From Toxotes chatareus (Eukaryota > Chordata > Actinopteri > Toxotidae), in NCBI GenBank assembly GCA_016801885.1, contig CM028897.1:20154001-20218000 (forward strand): a stretch of DNA of 64,000 nucleotides, read 5' to 3'. Positions 50,626 through 63,950 of this stretch are shown one piece after another; positions within the stretch are counted from its first letter, which is position 1, and each line of letters starts with the position of its first letter. Below the pieces are notes generated by a model. The model had not been told where the DNA came from. It was given only the letters and a program-made list of their open reading frames with translations, and made no database searches. A program made the translations under genes and the position numbers.

Positions 50626-53439
50626 AGAAGGGATCTTGGTCTGCTGCATTTGGTCTTTGCAAATATTAATGTTATTCAGTGTTGCTTTAAGAAAGTTGAC
50701 AGACAGACAGACAGACAGACACAGATGTGTAGTTCTCACGCTTCCCCTCATGGCTTTTCCTGGAGGGAGAAAATTAAAACCAGACCAGCAAAGTCACACA
50801 CGCACGCACAGTGTAACACATACCGTGACTTCCATTCCAACTCTACATCCTTCACGGGAACAGAATCAGAGGATGGGATGTGAGTGCATGTAAGGTTCAC
50901 TGATTGTTTCTGTGCGTGTGTCTTGGTGAAGTTGAACACTGTAAGTGGTTCTCTGCCTCAGATGTCAAGTGAAATGTTTCTGTTAAAGCTTTCTGTTAAA
51001 GTTTCCTCTGTGATTTGTACTTGTTTAAGAAAAGCAGTGACAGGATGTGAACAACAAAGGAGAACAGAGCTCTGGTGAAGAAGAATCCAACAAAGGCCTG
51101 CACTCAAAGAGCAAGTGAGGCCATGCTGACATGGACCGGTGCTGATTCTCAGAGGCTCTTATGATGTAAAACGTGATAAAGCTATTAATTTTTGTTGTTG
51201 CACACACATTGTTATTCCCTTTGTTTATATACTTAAATATCACAATACAAACACATAAAGTAACATTACATGATCAAATAAAACATCCAGTTACCTATTT
51301 TATATTTATATTTATATTTTACATATATGTCACTGACATATTATCAACTCATAAAGATATCATATGGCTAACATGTTAGCCAACGTTGTCTAGTTACACA
51401 TCGACAAGACACATTGCGACATCATTAGCATGAGCATCTTAGCATTGTGTCTGTGGTCACCTGATGAATCCAAGTCTAATATTCACGCTTCTTTTAGTTC
51501 AGGTTTGGTTTCTACCAGCTCATGAGAAAAATATCTGGCTGCTAAACGCTCCACGTGTTCACCAGTTAGCCTCTGACCGTGTCTGTCTGCTGTTTTGAGG
51601 CTGGGTAGGTAGAGTGCCGAGGGCTTTTACTGCTGAAAACAGCTGCCTTCCGCTGACGGAAACAAGAGATGTGAGCGGTGACAGTGAACCCAAACGGAAA
51701 AGCTGAGGGTCGTAAACTAGAACAGTGACCTGATAGAATTTGAAAGCTCTAGTAATTAGTGCAGCTTCCAAGCTGTGTCTGACAGAATGTAGAGAGTCTG
51801 GCACCAGACCAGCTCAACAGTGTCTCTCTCTGCTGTAAATGTTACACGATTTTAAAAGTAGATACACCTCCCAAAAGCTGCTGGGAAAGTAACAGATAAC
51901 AACAGTGCATAACTAAAGACAAAAAACTATGACAAAGGATTTCATTAAAAAATAAACTGCGACTGGTTTTTGGGGTCAACTGGATCCAGGATTCGAAAAA
52001 AACTCACCAACGTGAATTTTCAGTCTCAATAACTGAGGAAGGTATTCAAGGTTTTCCACAGAGACTTGGGCTCACTTAAAAGCAGCAGACTGGAAAATTG
52101 GCGGTTAAATGAGCCCATGTCACCCGTCAGAGCAGAAAACACAGGTTTACACTGTGAAGTCTTGTGGGGACATTGTGTTACAGCTTAAAAAAACATGTAG
52201 AACCTGTCAGGGCCAGTGGGGGGGCTGATCTGAGCTGAGCCAGGGGAGTCGCCTTTTAAAAAATTCCCATAAACACATCCTCAGTACAAGCTGCAGAACC
52301 ATGGCTGTAGGTTTGGATATGGACTGTGGGGATATGCCTGCTGCCAGTGTCAAGGTGTTGCTGAATTGGCCTGAACAGTATTTTAACTGATGTCAGATGG
52401 TCCTGCCATTCGGCAGCAGCTGTAGTGCAGCTGTTGATGAAGGGCAGTGAAGCTGAGGAGGGAAGTATTCGTAGTTTTAAGTTGTTAGGTGTTGCTAGGT
52501 CACTGGTGACCTCTGCTCTGATTTTGACTGACAACTGTCAGGACTTCCTCAGGCTCACTGTGTGGTCCATGTAGCAGCAGAGTCCCTCTCAACAGTTTGC
52601 TCGGTTGTTGTGTTGTGTCTAAAAGCCCCATACACAAATACTACAAGGTGTGTGTGAGTGTGTGTGTTGTAACTGTAACTGTCCACCTGGTGCAGTGATG
52701 ATGATGATGGAAGCTGTGAGGAAAACAAATGTGACAGTGTTGTAGCACTTACATTTTTGTTGTTAGGAAATACATAAACATTTTTACAGTTCATCTGTGT
52801 GTCTGTACGTGCCTGTGTACGTGCATGGCTGCAAACAACATCCATGCTGCTTTTTTTTTTTTTTTGTTAACACAAAAAAAAAAAAAAAACCCCAAAACAA
52901 ACAACAATAAGATCGCCAAGTGGTGTGAACACTTCCTTTCCTGGCCAGGTTCCAGTCGGATACAATAGGCAACAGCGAGTTTAAGGGCAGGCTGAACACA
53001 AAGAGAGCAAAACAAAGGCAACAAAAAACAAGCAGGGACCCATCCCATCCTCACACTGGCATACAACAACAAACTCAGGGTGCTTTCACGCCTAACCTGT
53101 GTGGTTTGTTTGGGACCAGGGGGCTCAGAAGAGCACAGCTTTAACAAACTGAACCTGGATTCACCTGTTTCATAAAACACATCAGAGCTATTGAGATGAG
53201 GCCGAGTCAGGTCTGGGTTTGAAACACAGACTCACGTCAGAAACATGGCATTATTACTCTGGGATAGAAAATGTGGGATTTATAGATTAAAAAAAAAAAA
53301 AACTTCAGGAAACAGACACCCTAATTTTAAAATTAAAACCCTCTTTGTTTGACAAAGCTTATAATTAGTTGTTATTATGACTAAACTTATAGTTAGTCAC
53401 AATTATTTCTATAGGCATTGTTACAGTTAAGGATAAAGC

Positions 53440-53640
53440 CCATAGTAGGGGTGGCTCAGGCAACTGAACCATCCCTTAGTTATGCTGCTATAGGCCTAGG
53501 CTGCTGGGGGACTTCCCATGATCCTCTGCACACCTCTTCTCTTCAGAATCAGCAGTGGGCGGGCCTTATCCACGCCAAACGCCTCTTGTTATAGTGGTGA
53601 CACCTGGAGCTGGCAGGCCATAGATTCTGGAAGCTGTGGG
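53440..53640. repeat. Dispersed repeat copy
   Basis: Diverged relative of 39590-39960, sharing ttagttatgc...ggcctag.ctgc and cccatgat. No coding content. Confidence 0.45.
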
Positions 53641-56169
53641 TAGCAGTGCTTTCTGTGCGATTAACTAACAACGGTTGTTGCTGATTTTCCATGGCTGTGT
53701 AGCATGCTAGCTTGACAGCTTGTCATTTTTGCCTGCCTGAAAACAGTAAGGAGAGGAAGGAAACCCAACACAATGGTCGGTCAGTGGGAGGCTTATCGAT
53801 GTCCACATTCAAGGACTGCAGGAAAAGTAGTCCCAGCTACTTCAAAACAGGGTGTTATGTTGTGTTTTATTTTGTGTAATATTTCCCAGTCTCAATACCT
53901 AGCTGTCTAATTAGCACTTACAGCAGGAAACTGAATCTTTCTAAGAAACGACTGTAGAGTTTAGATCCGTTCAAAAAAGCTCTGCAGTTTGAGGGAGCTC
54001 TCAAAGAATCTGAGCCGTGATGGGCGATTGTACTGGAGGACCTCGTCTCCCTTTAACTAAAACATCCATGAAAACCAAAAAAAAAGCTTGAGGAGTTTAG
54101 TGTCAGCAATGTTGCACTGTACACCTGCAAGAATACGACTATACACTGCAAACCAGCCTGCAGCTGGCTATCTGTTGATGCCTCTCGCGCGGCTGATTCA
54201 ATTCTGGTATGCATTTCCTTTTTGGTGATATCAACTCTGACAGACTACACCTACAAACACCATGAATTACTGAATTGCTTTTTTTTTGTGGGTGCTATGA
54301 CATGCAAAGTGTACAAATAGTTTGGGCTGTTCTAAAGCACCGTGTGCGACATTTTAGAGACACATAAGTGCAAAATCTAAATTGTCCAAGCTGTGTTGTT
54401 ACGTAACTTCCACACTGACTAAACTGCTCGACTGGAGCTGGTAGGCTGTACCTCTGCTTGCAGCTATGAAAATACAATAACCTGTCACTGCTACAAAGTT
54501 AAAAAACTGAAGTAACATCACACCAGTTCTGTTTAGAGCTCTTTGTCCACCACCTGAGGAATCACGGGGGAGCGTTCAGGTATGCAGAGCAGCAAGACAA
54601 GTCACTTTCTGTGAATTACTTGCCCTTCAAGGTTGGTTTTCCAACGCCCCCCCCCCCCCACACACACACAGCCATTTCTGGCATCCAGGTGGGTCAGATT
54701 TCCAGAAATCCTGTCAGAGGTTTTAGCTTCAGTAAAATGAATTACGAAACGAGTGGTTTATTTGTAGCCAAACTGTGAACTCTGCTTTTCACAGCCCATC
54801 TGACTTTCACTTAAATAAGAAATTAAGTTTAAGCTACATACCATGATGCAGTGAGAGAGCACACAGGTTTTCACTGAGAATAAAATCTGTCTGCTTTCAC
54901 TTCACAGCAGAACAGACGATCTGGAAGTAGCAGCTTCTGTTTTGGACCCTCTGTCTGAACCTGTCTATATCCTGCTGATTAAAGGTGCACATGAATGTGC
55001 CCACTCGTTCCTTTTGACAACAGAATGTCACACAAACACGAACAAACATACCACAAGTGTAATGACTGTTTGCCATTCCCACAATGTTCAGAAATGGGAG
55101 CTGTGCCCAGGAAAATGAACTTCCTGCCAAGTACACGTTGGTTTTGTATTAATTTCAGATGCTCTGATCTGAGATCTTTTTGCCCACAGGGGTTGAAACA
55201 ATCAGGGCTAAATGCTGCCATGTGGGGAAAAAAAAAAAAAAAGTTAGGAAACCACACGGTCCACAATTTATCAAAGCTCTGACACAGTTCATGTGGAGTA
55301 AGAGCTTTCTTGTCAACACAGTCACAGACTCATATAGATGAGTCTAAATAAAAGCTGTGGAGCTGTTAATGGTCAGGGCGGAACTGAAGACACGGAGGAG
55401 GAGGCTTTAATGGGAGGAGAACAAGACAAAAACAAATTAGGTTTGAAGAGTCTCCGATGAAAGTGGTGAAGCTACTCACTGACAAAAGTCTGAAAACCTC
55501 CAAAAACCATTTGATTGGTCCCTAACTTCGTCATTTTCCGTCTAATGTCAAGTCGCACATGCTTTTCAACGCACCAGGCTTCAGCATTGATCAAGTAACA
55601 GCTGTGAAACTGAACATCAGTCCAGCTTTATCCTGCATTCAATAACAAACCCGGTAAAGATTACTGACTGTTTTTCAGGGGGTTAGAGAGGATCAACCTC
55701 AATGAATAACTTCATCATTAGACTGATAATTAGTTTGTGTTCTAATGATTATGAGGCAAGTTCAGAGGTTATAAAGAGCATCTTTTTTTTTCCCTGAGAA
55801 TTTGAGGTGGATGATCCAGGGCTTCTCCTGTATACACAGTTATACAAATAACCACAGCTTCTGTAGCTGACCTGAACTAGCATGACACGGAGGGAACCCT
55901 GCCTCACACCCCACATATACCTATAAATGAATCAAAATGGCTTTATTAACATTCTGTGGTTCAAAAATTCACAGTCCATCTGTTCTGTGTGAAGATACGT
56001 TCCAAAATTCAGTTATGAAAATCTTTTTATATTGTCTTACATCTTTATCTTTAGCAGATACCCACTAAAGTTCTCTAACTCAGATTGCTGAAGCCTCATA
56101 TCAACTTAAACTGAAATGATATGCCTTTTTGCTTTTGACTGAGAAGTGTGGAATTTGTCCCCCATCAAT

Positions 56170-56330
56170 TACTATCTGCAACCACCCAGGAGGTCGTGTT
56201 TATTGGTTTGGTTTGTTGTCAGCAGGATTACGCAAAGTTGGTGGAGAGCTGGGGCGTGGACCAGGGAAGAACCCATTAAATTCTGATGTGGGTCCAGTTA
56301 AAGGGGCAGATCTAAGATTTTTTTAAATCA
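56170..56330. repeat. Dispersed repeat with 'ttgtcagcaggattacgcaaa' signature
   Basis: Contains ttgtcagcaggattacgcaa, then a ggtggagagctggggcgtgg-type stretch and ggaagaaccc, a text I associate with a dispersed repeat common in vertebrate genomes. The family name is not recalled. Confidence 0.4.
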
Positions 56331-58263
56331 GCTCTACTGAGAGCCATTCTAGCGCTGGAACCGTGTCGCAAACTTTTCCCATAGTCAGTAGAGACAAGAG
56401 GAACAATTGCAGCAGCTGAGCTTTGATGCAGCGTATGTATGGGCATTTAAATGCCACTGAAAGACAGACATCGGTGCAACAGTTTGTGCCTTTGTACTCT
56501 GGAGGGATCTTTTTGGTGATTAAAATGTAACAGCCTTGTAATGTTAGCTTGTCGCTCAAGCGAGGCAAGTGGAGGCATTGTTAATAACAGGAACACATAC
56601 TGAGGGACAGGGACAGAGACATGGACAGGGTGCTGGGACAGGAGTAGGTTTGAAAGAATTAACTACAAGTGTCAGCGTGACTAGCTGGCTCACAACAGCA
56701 TATTATACAGCAATTTATCAAACACACACATTTCTCGTCATTACTGTCTGCTAATGTCCCTTCACCATGAAATGGTATAAACAGTCTGAATTCCCTGAAT
56801 GACGTGTCCCCTGTTCCCTCTTGATTTTAGTTAGCTACACCGACATCATTTGAATTTTTTTAAAGAAAGAATTATTGATTATTAGTCTGAATTTGTCCAA
56901 ACTTTATTTTGAAGTGACAGCCGTCAACCTGCATGCACGCACAGAGGTCTGCTCCTTCATCTGTTTGCTTAAAAAAAACGAAAGAGCTGAATAAAACCAC
57001 GTTTTACATGCACTTTGAAGTCGGTCCCTCACTTCACTTCATCACTCTCTATGCTACTGTCACTGTTTCACGAGGTCTTGACTTAATTATCTGACCATGA
57101 GGTGGAAAAAAATTAAAATCTGAAACAGCGTCGGGCAAACTTTGTCCTGCTCTGAGCAATAAACCTGCTGAAAACCTGCTGCTCTTGTTCAAAAGGCTTC
57201 GGATTCTGTGCAAAGAGAATTAAGGCGGGGTCAGTTCACAGCCAGCAGCGAATCAGTCTCGCCTTGGTTCTGGTAAACATGATGTATCTCTGTATTTAAA
57301 AAGAAAGAAAGAAAGAAAAAAAAAAAAGAATGCATCACATGATCCCAGTCCCACTTGCTGCGTGGGAGACATTTTGTTTTGAGTTCCAGTTCAAGCCTGC
57401 TCCTAAAAAACAGATACACAGAGGCGGTTTGCTGAGGATGAATTTCAAGTCTTTGGACCTCAAATGTCACCTCCTTCAGGTCAGGACAAAAAGATCTTTC
57501 CCTCGGGCTGCAAAAGCTTTCCCAAGTGTCACTAAGATACAAGGATACGACAAAAAAACACAAAAAACAAACAAACAAAAACACGGGGTGTAATGTGGAG
57601 AAGAGAAGATGGATCTTCAGAACAAAAAGGTTTGGTCCGAAGAAATGCAGCTGCCTGTTTCCTATATCAACAATAGATCCCTTTCCAGGAGAGGACTAAG
57701 TAAGAGTTAAACTGTGAAATCCTAAAGTTTTCTTCAGAACAGTGAGGTGTGCAGAAAGTTTCAGGGGCAGGGGCAATTACTGAACAACGGGAACCTTGTC
57801 TGGGTAGGAAAGAAGGCAACAGAGAGCTCAAAAAAAAAAAAAAAAAAAACAGAAACCCATTTATAAACTGCAGATAAATCCTGGAAGACACCGCATCCAG
57901 TGAAAGTCCACACAACCCAGACAGGAAGAGAAAGCAGCAGGAATCTCTGCAGCCCAGCAGAAGATGCAGGGGGTCTTTGTAACAGCAGCGATTCATCAGG
58001 TCCCAGAGGGCGGGAGACTCACAACTGGAGGTTACGTGTCAGAGAGCATGTCGGTGTTGTGTGGCTGAGGTTGTTATGCATACAACAGTGAGCACCATTC
58101 ATGTTAAAAGTATTCAATACTGAATAAAAGAACACTTTTTCCAAAAGCCACCACTTATTTGATCCTTCACGAACTGTCCTGAGGTTCTAAAAACCATCAG
58201 GCATGCTGGGAATTCTCGGTCAGACTCACAGCTGATGCTGTGTGTCTGTTTTGTAGTGGGTTG

Positions 58264-61200
58264 TCAGTACAGAGAGTCAGAGTTGCTGCTTCTGGCTTTC
58301 TTAATCTTCTCAATATTCTTCAGGATCATGTCATGCAGAGTGACAACTCATAGACAACTCAATATGTTTTCGCTAACAACAACAAGCAAAATGGAACTTC
58401 AGGTTCCATTAGTCGTGAGACATAAGTCACAATTCCAGCAGGGTCCTGGTGGACGTTGCTGTCTCACCATGCAATGCAAAAACTGAGGAGCTGCTCTCAA
58501 ACATATGTAGATGGTGGTGGTGGTGACTCTGCCTGAGGAAAATACTGGGGGAAAAGTCTTTAATCTGCGTCAGACATTTTGCTTCTTGTCTGTACAGTTT
58601 AACTGGCAGCGTCACTCTCTGATGAACGTATTGCATCATTTCCTTTCGGTACAAAAAAGTAAAGTACATTAATATTTTGTATGCTAGTTGCAAAAACAGT
58701 ACCCCATGGAAATTTGTGTATAATCCATTGTGTACACCATTAGTATAAATTACTATATGCGTCTGTTAGTTTCACAAAAACCGTGTACGCAGAAAGTCAT
58801 GAAAACCATCTACGCCGCTTCATTCACTGCTTTTCTCACCTTCCATTTATACACTTCATATGTACATTCTAATCATGTTTTAATAATGTACCTGAATAAA
58901 TTATATACAACATGATTCTTCTCAAAAAAACTGCAGGCCTGTACATCACAGGAGAGGCCCAGATGAATGTAAAGTTCAAACCCTCCTCCCCCAGGCTCCT
59001 CCCCCTGCGTCACGTCACTTTAGTTTCCTGCTTCACTGCAGCCTTTGTGGATGAATGTTAAAAAAAAAAAAAAAAAAAAAGACAAATCAGCACTCACGTA
59101 TTAATTCCTGAGCTCCGAAACAATGATCTTCAAAGTGATGTACTCCTTCTCATCGATCTCTGACACCGTCCTCCTGTATAGTCCTCCTGCACAGAGGACA
59201 GGAAACATGGACAAGAGACGGTTAATCGAAGCTGGATTCTCGAGACGAGAGCTCTACTCCAGCGACGCACCCACAGAGCACTTTATTAGGAACACCTGTG
59301 CACCTGCTTGTGCATGCAATTATCCAATCAGCCAATCATGTGGGAGCAGCGCAATACCAAAAAAAAAAAAATCACATGACAATGACACAAAAGCTACTGT
59401 AACTCAGATAACCACTCATTACAACTGTGCTGAGCAGAAAAGCTTCTCAGAATGAACAACACCAGTCAGTCATGGTCTGAATATCTGAATGTCACAGTGT
59501 GTCTGAGTATTGACAGTGAGTTCAGTGAACCTCAGTGACCTCCCCCAGTCTGCAGACCTGAATCCAGTAGAACACCTTTGGGATGTGGTAGAACAGGAGG
59601 TTGGCAGCTTGAATGATGTGATGAATCATGTCAACATGGAGCAGAAGCTCAGAGGAAGGTTTCCAACATCATGTGGAATCAATGAGAAGAAGAGCTGAGG
59701 CTGTTTGAGAGTAAAAGGAGGAGCTATCCAGTATACTTTATACTTTCTGCTGTACACACACACACACACACACACACACACTCCCATTCACTCACCACGT
59801 GAGGATACTTGGCGATATTGGAGACGAGCTCCGGTGATGTAATATTTGGAGAGCTGGTCCAAGTAAGACGCTGCCTCCGACTCCACCGTCCTCACAGACA
59901 GACACACATGCTGATCCTGTCCCGACCTCTTTAAGTAATTTACAGTTATCTTCCAACAATCCTGCATGACCAACGGGTGATGCTACCTGATTGGTCAGAA
60001 CCTGACAAGCTCTTCAGCAAGAATCTTCATTTTATTAACTGTGTTGAGCTGTGAAACTAAGAATATGTTCTCAGTATCTGCCCTTTTTATTGGCTGAGGA
60101 GAAGACAGACAGTCACACAGTCAGACTGACAGACAGGCAGACGCAGAGGTGTGGTTACTTCACTGACGCCTGTGTAATCTTAGAGGCAGGAATGTCAGTG
60201 CCCACACCCAGTGCTTTTCACCAAAACATGTAAATATAAAAACAGGAATAAATACTAGCGAGGGGGAGCAGAATAAAGTCCTGCAGTGATGTGTTGACGT
60301 GAACTGGTCTAAAATGATCTGTTAAAAAAAAAAAAAAAAAAAAAGGGTGAATGGTTAGTGGAGTTTGTTCAGTTTTAAATGCATATACTTCAAATCCCAA
60401 TGACAAAACTAGAACTCCTATCATTTTAATCAATAACCTGAGTATTTCCAGCAACTGGATCTGAAGAATTAAAGAGTAAAACCTTTACATATCACATACT
60501 ATAAGATTTTATTTACCAATATCAGCATCAGCTAGCCCCGGACTGAAACAGACTGGTCCAACTTGGTCCCATCGGTAGTTCAATTATATTCAGAATGGGC
60601 TCAACAGTCCTAATGTGTGTCCCTGCACTGACCCTGTGAACACACCCGTGCATTCAAAACATCCATTCAAATCTCACATTGCTGTCACAAGTAACTGCAG
60701 ACTAACACATCTTTTTCACACTGTGTTTGAATTCATGTGAATAAATGACATGTTGCTTTGAATTCGCTAAAAAAAAAAAACTTCTCTTTATGGTGGTTAA
60801 ACCATAATGTATAACCACCATTTGGTTATAGCATGACTACAAGGACATGCTGTTGAGGAGACAGTTCGGCACCTTTCAACTCAGCTGCTTGAACTCCTCT
60901 TTGTAAAGGCAGCAGCAGCCTCTGCTGGCTGTTAATTATACCTATGTACAGTTTATATGGGAAATATCAAATAACATAAGAAATAAGAGTTACACCAGTC
61001 CTACACGACAGTGTGAGAGTACTGTCATCTGTCGCTTGGTATTACTGCGTGTATTACTTACTACTTAGTACATTTACATACATCCTGTTGTTATTTTCTC
61101 AGGTTATAACCACAGATGTATTTTGCAAAGAACAAGATGTGACGAGTCAAAAGAAGATCAGCAGATCAACACTGGAGTGGAGTTTGAAGCTTAAAATCAA

Positions 61201-62322
61201 CACTGGCTAGAGAGAGAGAAACATGCTTTTTAAAGTCATGGGAACATCTTTGTGATGACATGCTGAGAGTTATTTTAGCCTCACGTGTGTTTATGAAATA
61301 AAGAAAGCACTGAAGTGAAGCCATCGGTGAGGACTGACCTGTATGGAGACTCCAAAGTTGTTTCCATCTTCTATTCTTGGAATGAGCAGCTGGACCCACA
61401 TCTTAACCTGATGGTACAGAGACATGGTGACATGAGGATCATTTTAAAAGCACGGGGGACATTACTCAATATTCAAATAATAATATTTAGTTTCACAGCT
61501 ATGTTTTACACACACACACACACACACAGCCAGCTTTTAGGCAAGAACCATTTAAAGTTACATTGTGTTCATCCCTAACTGGGCTCTGAGTGTGTGTCTT
61601 GTGATAAACTGATGAGTGCACAGCTGTTAAAAAGTCTTCCTGTGTTCAGCTCTCAGTCGTTTGCAGCTTCCATCTGAAGCTCAGTGGTTTGGATTACAGC
61701 TGTGTTAAGCTGCTGGTGATGCAAACTCAACACCTCCTGCTCCTGTGTTATGATAAGTGTTTATTTTTTTTGCTTTGTGTTTGTCCCAGAGTTGACTCAT
61801 CAACCAGACAGAGACATGCTTGGTCAGCAGATCTGTCCTTCATCACCTGTGTTGTCAGTCACAGGACTGTGGATCCATGTAGTGCTGATCACAATGCAGG
61901 ATGACACCAAAACTGTGCCATGAATGAGTCAAACTAGTCCAGCTGTACAACTTTATTTCTCCTGGTTGGTCTATAAGAACGGGTCAGTGTGAACATGGAA
62001 CAAAACTAAAAGGCAAAAAATGGGCAATTCTTTTTTTATGGTGTGAATCAAATCAACTACGGGTGTAAAAGACACGAGAGACTAAAGAATGGTGTTATCT
62101 CTACTTCAGACGGACTTTAAACTATTACAGTGTATCTGTATACAGTATATACACCTTACAGTACATCAGCATAATAGATGAATACTGTGTGTGTGTGGAT
62201 ACTTACTGTGTTACACTTCTCTATCAGCGTCCTGATCTCTGGTTTGACTCGTTCGATCAGGTCCATCAGCTTGGTGTTACATTTCATCACGCCCTGCGGC
62301 ATTGCCGGCGTTTTTGTTCCCC
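58264..62322 (-). pseudogene. psme3-like: PSME3 (PA28-gamma / REG-gamma proteasome activator)-like gene, 3' half, probably decaying
   Basis: Exons in transcript order: 62207-62322 (KLMDLIERVKPEIRTLIEKC), 61339-61407 (VKMWVQLLIPRIEDGNNFGV), about 59796-59910 (RTVESEAASYLDQLSKYYIT), 59098-59186 (RRTVSEIDEKEYITLKIIVS), and 58264-58344 (VTLHDMILKNIEKIK, ending SLY). The order and sequence match PSME3, a nuclear activator of the 20S proteasome. The first half of the protein was not found between 62322 and the window end. Damage: exon 59796-59910 is short by 5 nt after YYIT, so the expected VSKIAKYPHV is read out of frame; two extra bases (tatACagg) in the next exon restore the frame; then CAA/CAG of the expected RNQY reads TAA (59101-59103), in frame; and the last exon lacks an AG directly before GTC (gagtt instead), with no pyrimidine tract. 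The normal C-terminus needed for proteasome activation would be lost. Alternative: a misassembled or low-quality functional copy. Confidence 0.75.
59279..59740 (+). mobile_element. Tc1/mariner-like degenerate element in a PSME3-like intron
   Basis: Begins actttattaggaacacctgtg, continues ccaatcagccaatcatgtgg, and near its end encodes DLPQSADLNPVEHLWDVVEQ, the C-terminal DDE block. It is the opposite-strand relative of 11882-12515. It sits between the two damaged exons 59098-59186 and 59796-59910. Confidence 0.6.
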
Positions 62323-63555
62323 CTGGAACCAAACACAAGACAGTCCACGTAAAAAAAAAAAAAAAGATTCTTCTTCTTTTCATTAGAGAATAATGTTGCT
62401 GCTGCTGGTTTGAGTTCTCACACTCTGCCTGCATGATTTGGTCTCAGCCTCACAAAGCCTGCTCTCTCTCTGTTTCTGTGAACAGGCATTTTGCTTGATC
62501 CTAACAGTGAGTGACTGTCAGTTCTCACCTTCATTCACACAAAGCTAGCTTATGGATTTTCATTATGGATGAACGTGTTGATTATTTTCTTAATTAACCC
62601 ATAAAGAACAGTGAAAAATTAGAATTCACAGTTTCTCAAAAAGTCTTCATTTTGCTTATTTTGACTCATGAAAGTCTAAAATCTTCAGATGCTCAATTTA
62701 CTGCTATCTTTGACAAAGACGAAGAGCAAACGGTTGGACATGAGAAGCTGGAAGTGGACATTTTGCCTGGAAAAACTACTAATATTTACTCTTAATTTTC
62801 GGTCCATTGCCTAATCGCTTAAATCTACTCCCGGTTTCAGCACTAATGCTATCTATCATGTGATGAAAAAACATAAAAGGGGAGCAACAGAGTCTTATTC
62901 ACACAAAACCCAAAAAGCACAGAGAGGAATTTGAAGAGTTTCTGTTCTGATCAGGGACTTCTTCTTGTAGTGTCCTCTTCTTCAGATTCTGCATCACAAA
63001 AAAAAGATGTCATTTTCTTGAAGTTTGTGCTTAGTGTGTGTGATTAGTCTGCAGCACACCATTACTTTAAATGCCATTTTATACACTGATAAACATGATA
63101 AAATACCTTCACCGCGAGATCTAAAAGTAGGACCAAAAAACACGTTAGGCTGGGAAGTTTTAGCTTCGGACGGATTTCCTGCTTTGAGATCCTTGATAAA
63201 TTTATTTCCAGGTCAGTGCTGAATAAACAGGAAACCCATCCAACTCTTCAGTACCACTATTTTTTTTCATTATGATAAGATTATAAATCCTAAAATCAGG
63301 GTTCCTACACATTTGAAATGTCAAAATTCCATACTTTTTCCAGACCCTAATTTCCAGACTTCTCGGTAAAAAATAAATCAAATAATTTGTGACATTTGAG
63401 TAAATAGATGTGTATCATGTAAATAAATTATGGAATTTGTGGTTTGTTTTCATTATTCTGAATATATATGCCATTATGTCACCAAATAATTTCCAGAAGA
63501 TTATAGCTAGGTAATGTAGATCACACAAATAAATAAAGACCAAACCCAGACAAAT
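62323..63555. other. Stretch upstream of the PSME3-like exons
   Basis: Should contain the preceding PSME3 intron and possibly 5' exons, but no sequence resembling the N-terminal half was found on the minus strand. A-runs at 62349-62364 and near 63000; otherwise featureless. Confidence 0.4.
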
Positions 63556-63950
63556 TCAAATCACAACCGCCGCCTCCCCCATGTTGATGCCAAACGATGT
63601 CACACAAAGTCTGCATTTAGCTTTCTTTATCCATTTGGGATCCTTCTCCAACCAGTCTTTACATTTGGGATTTATGAGCCAGTCGTCAGAGAATTTACAT
63701 TTACCCATAACGAGTTCTGTCAACGACCATAAACAGGCATTTTGAATAGCTCGCTCACAGTGTGGACATCCCCCGTCTGTGGAAGCAGCAGTGAAACTTG
63801 ATGACACCTGGGCGAGCCAATGGGTTGGAGGAGGATAAGAGTAGAGGGCTGGGCATTCAACTTGTCAATCTGCCCAAATGTTTTCTGGGATGTGTAGCCA
63901 TGGATCTATCATATGAACGCATTGCTGTTTTATACAGTCTATGTGCTCTC
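63556..63950 (-). mobile_element. DNA-transposon fragment with zinc-finger-like N-terminus
   Basis: On the minus strand the block starts near 63950 with cacatagactgtataaaa, the same start as the 15431 insertion. An 83-codon frame (63556-63807) reads MGKCKFSDDWLINPKCKDWL and then KAKCRLCVTSFGINMGEAAV. This resembles the N-terminal zinc-finger segment of hAT-like transposase-derived proteins of fish (M-G-K-C-x-F...W-L...C-x2-C...M-G). The frame ends within the fragment; no catalytic region follows. Confidence 0.4.

Larger units (their letters stand above)
50626..58263. other. Intergenic stretch between the convergent amine oxidase and PSME3-like genes
   Basis: No gene recognised. Contains a (CAGA)n tract near 50698-50720, A- or T-runs (52851-52887, 55229-55242, 57831-57850) and dispersed repeats at about 53440-53640 and 56170-56330. 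The 3' UTR of the minus-strand PSME3-like gene presumably enters from 58263. Confidence 0.5.
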
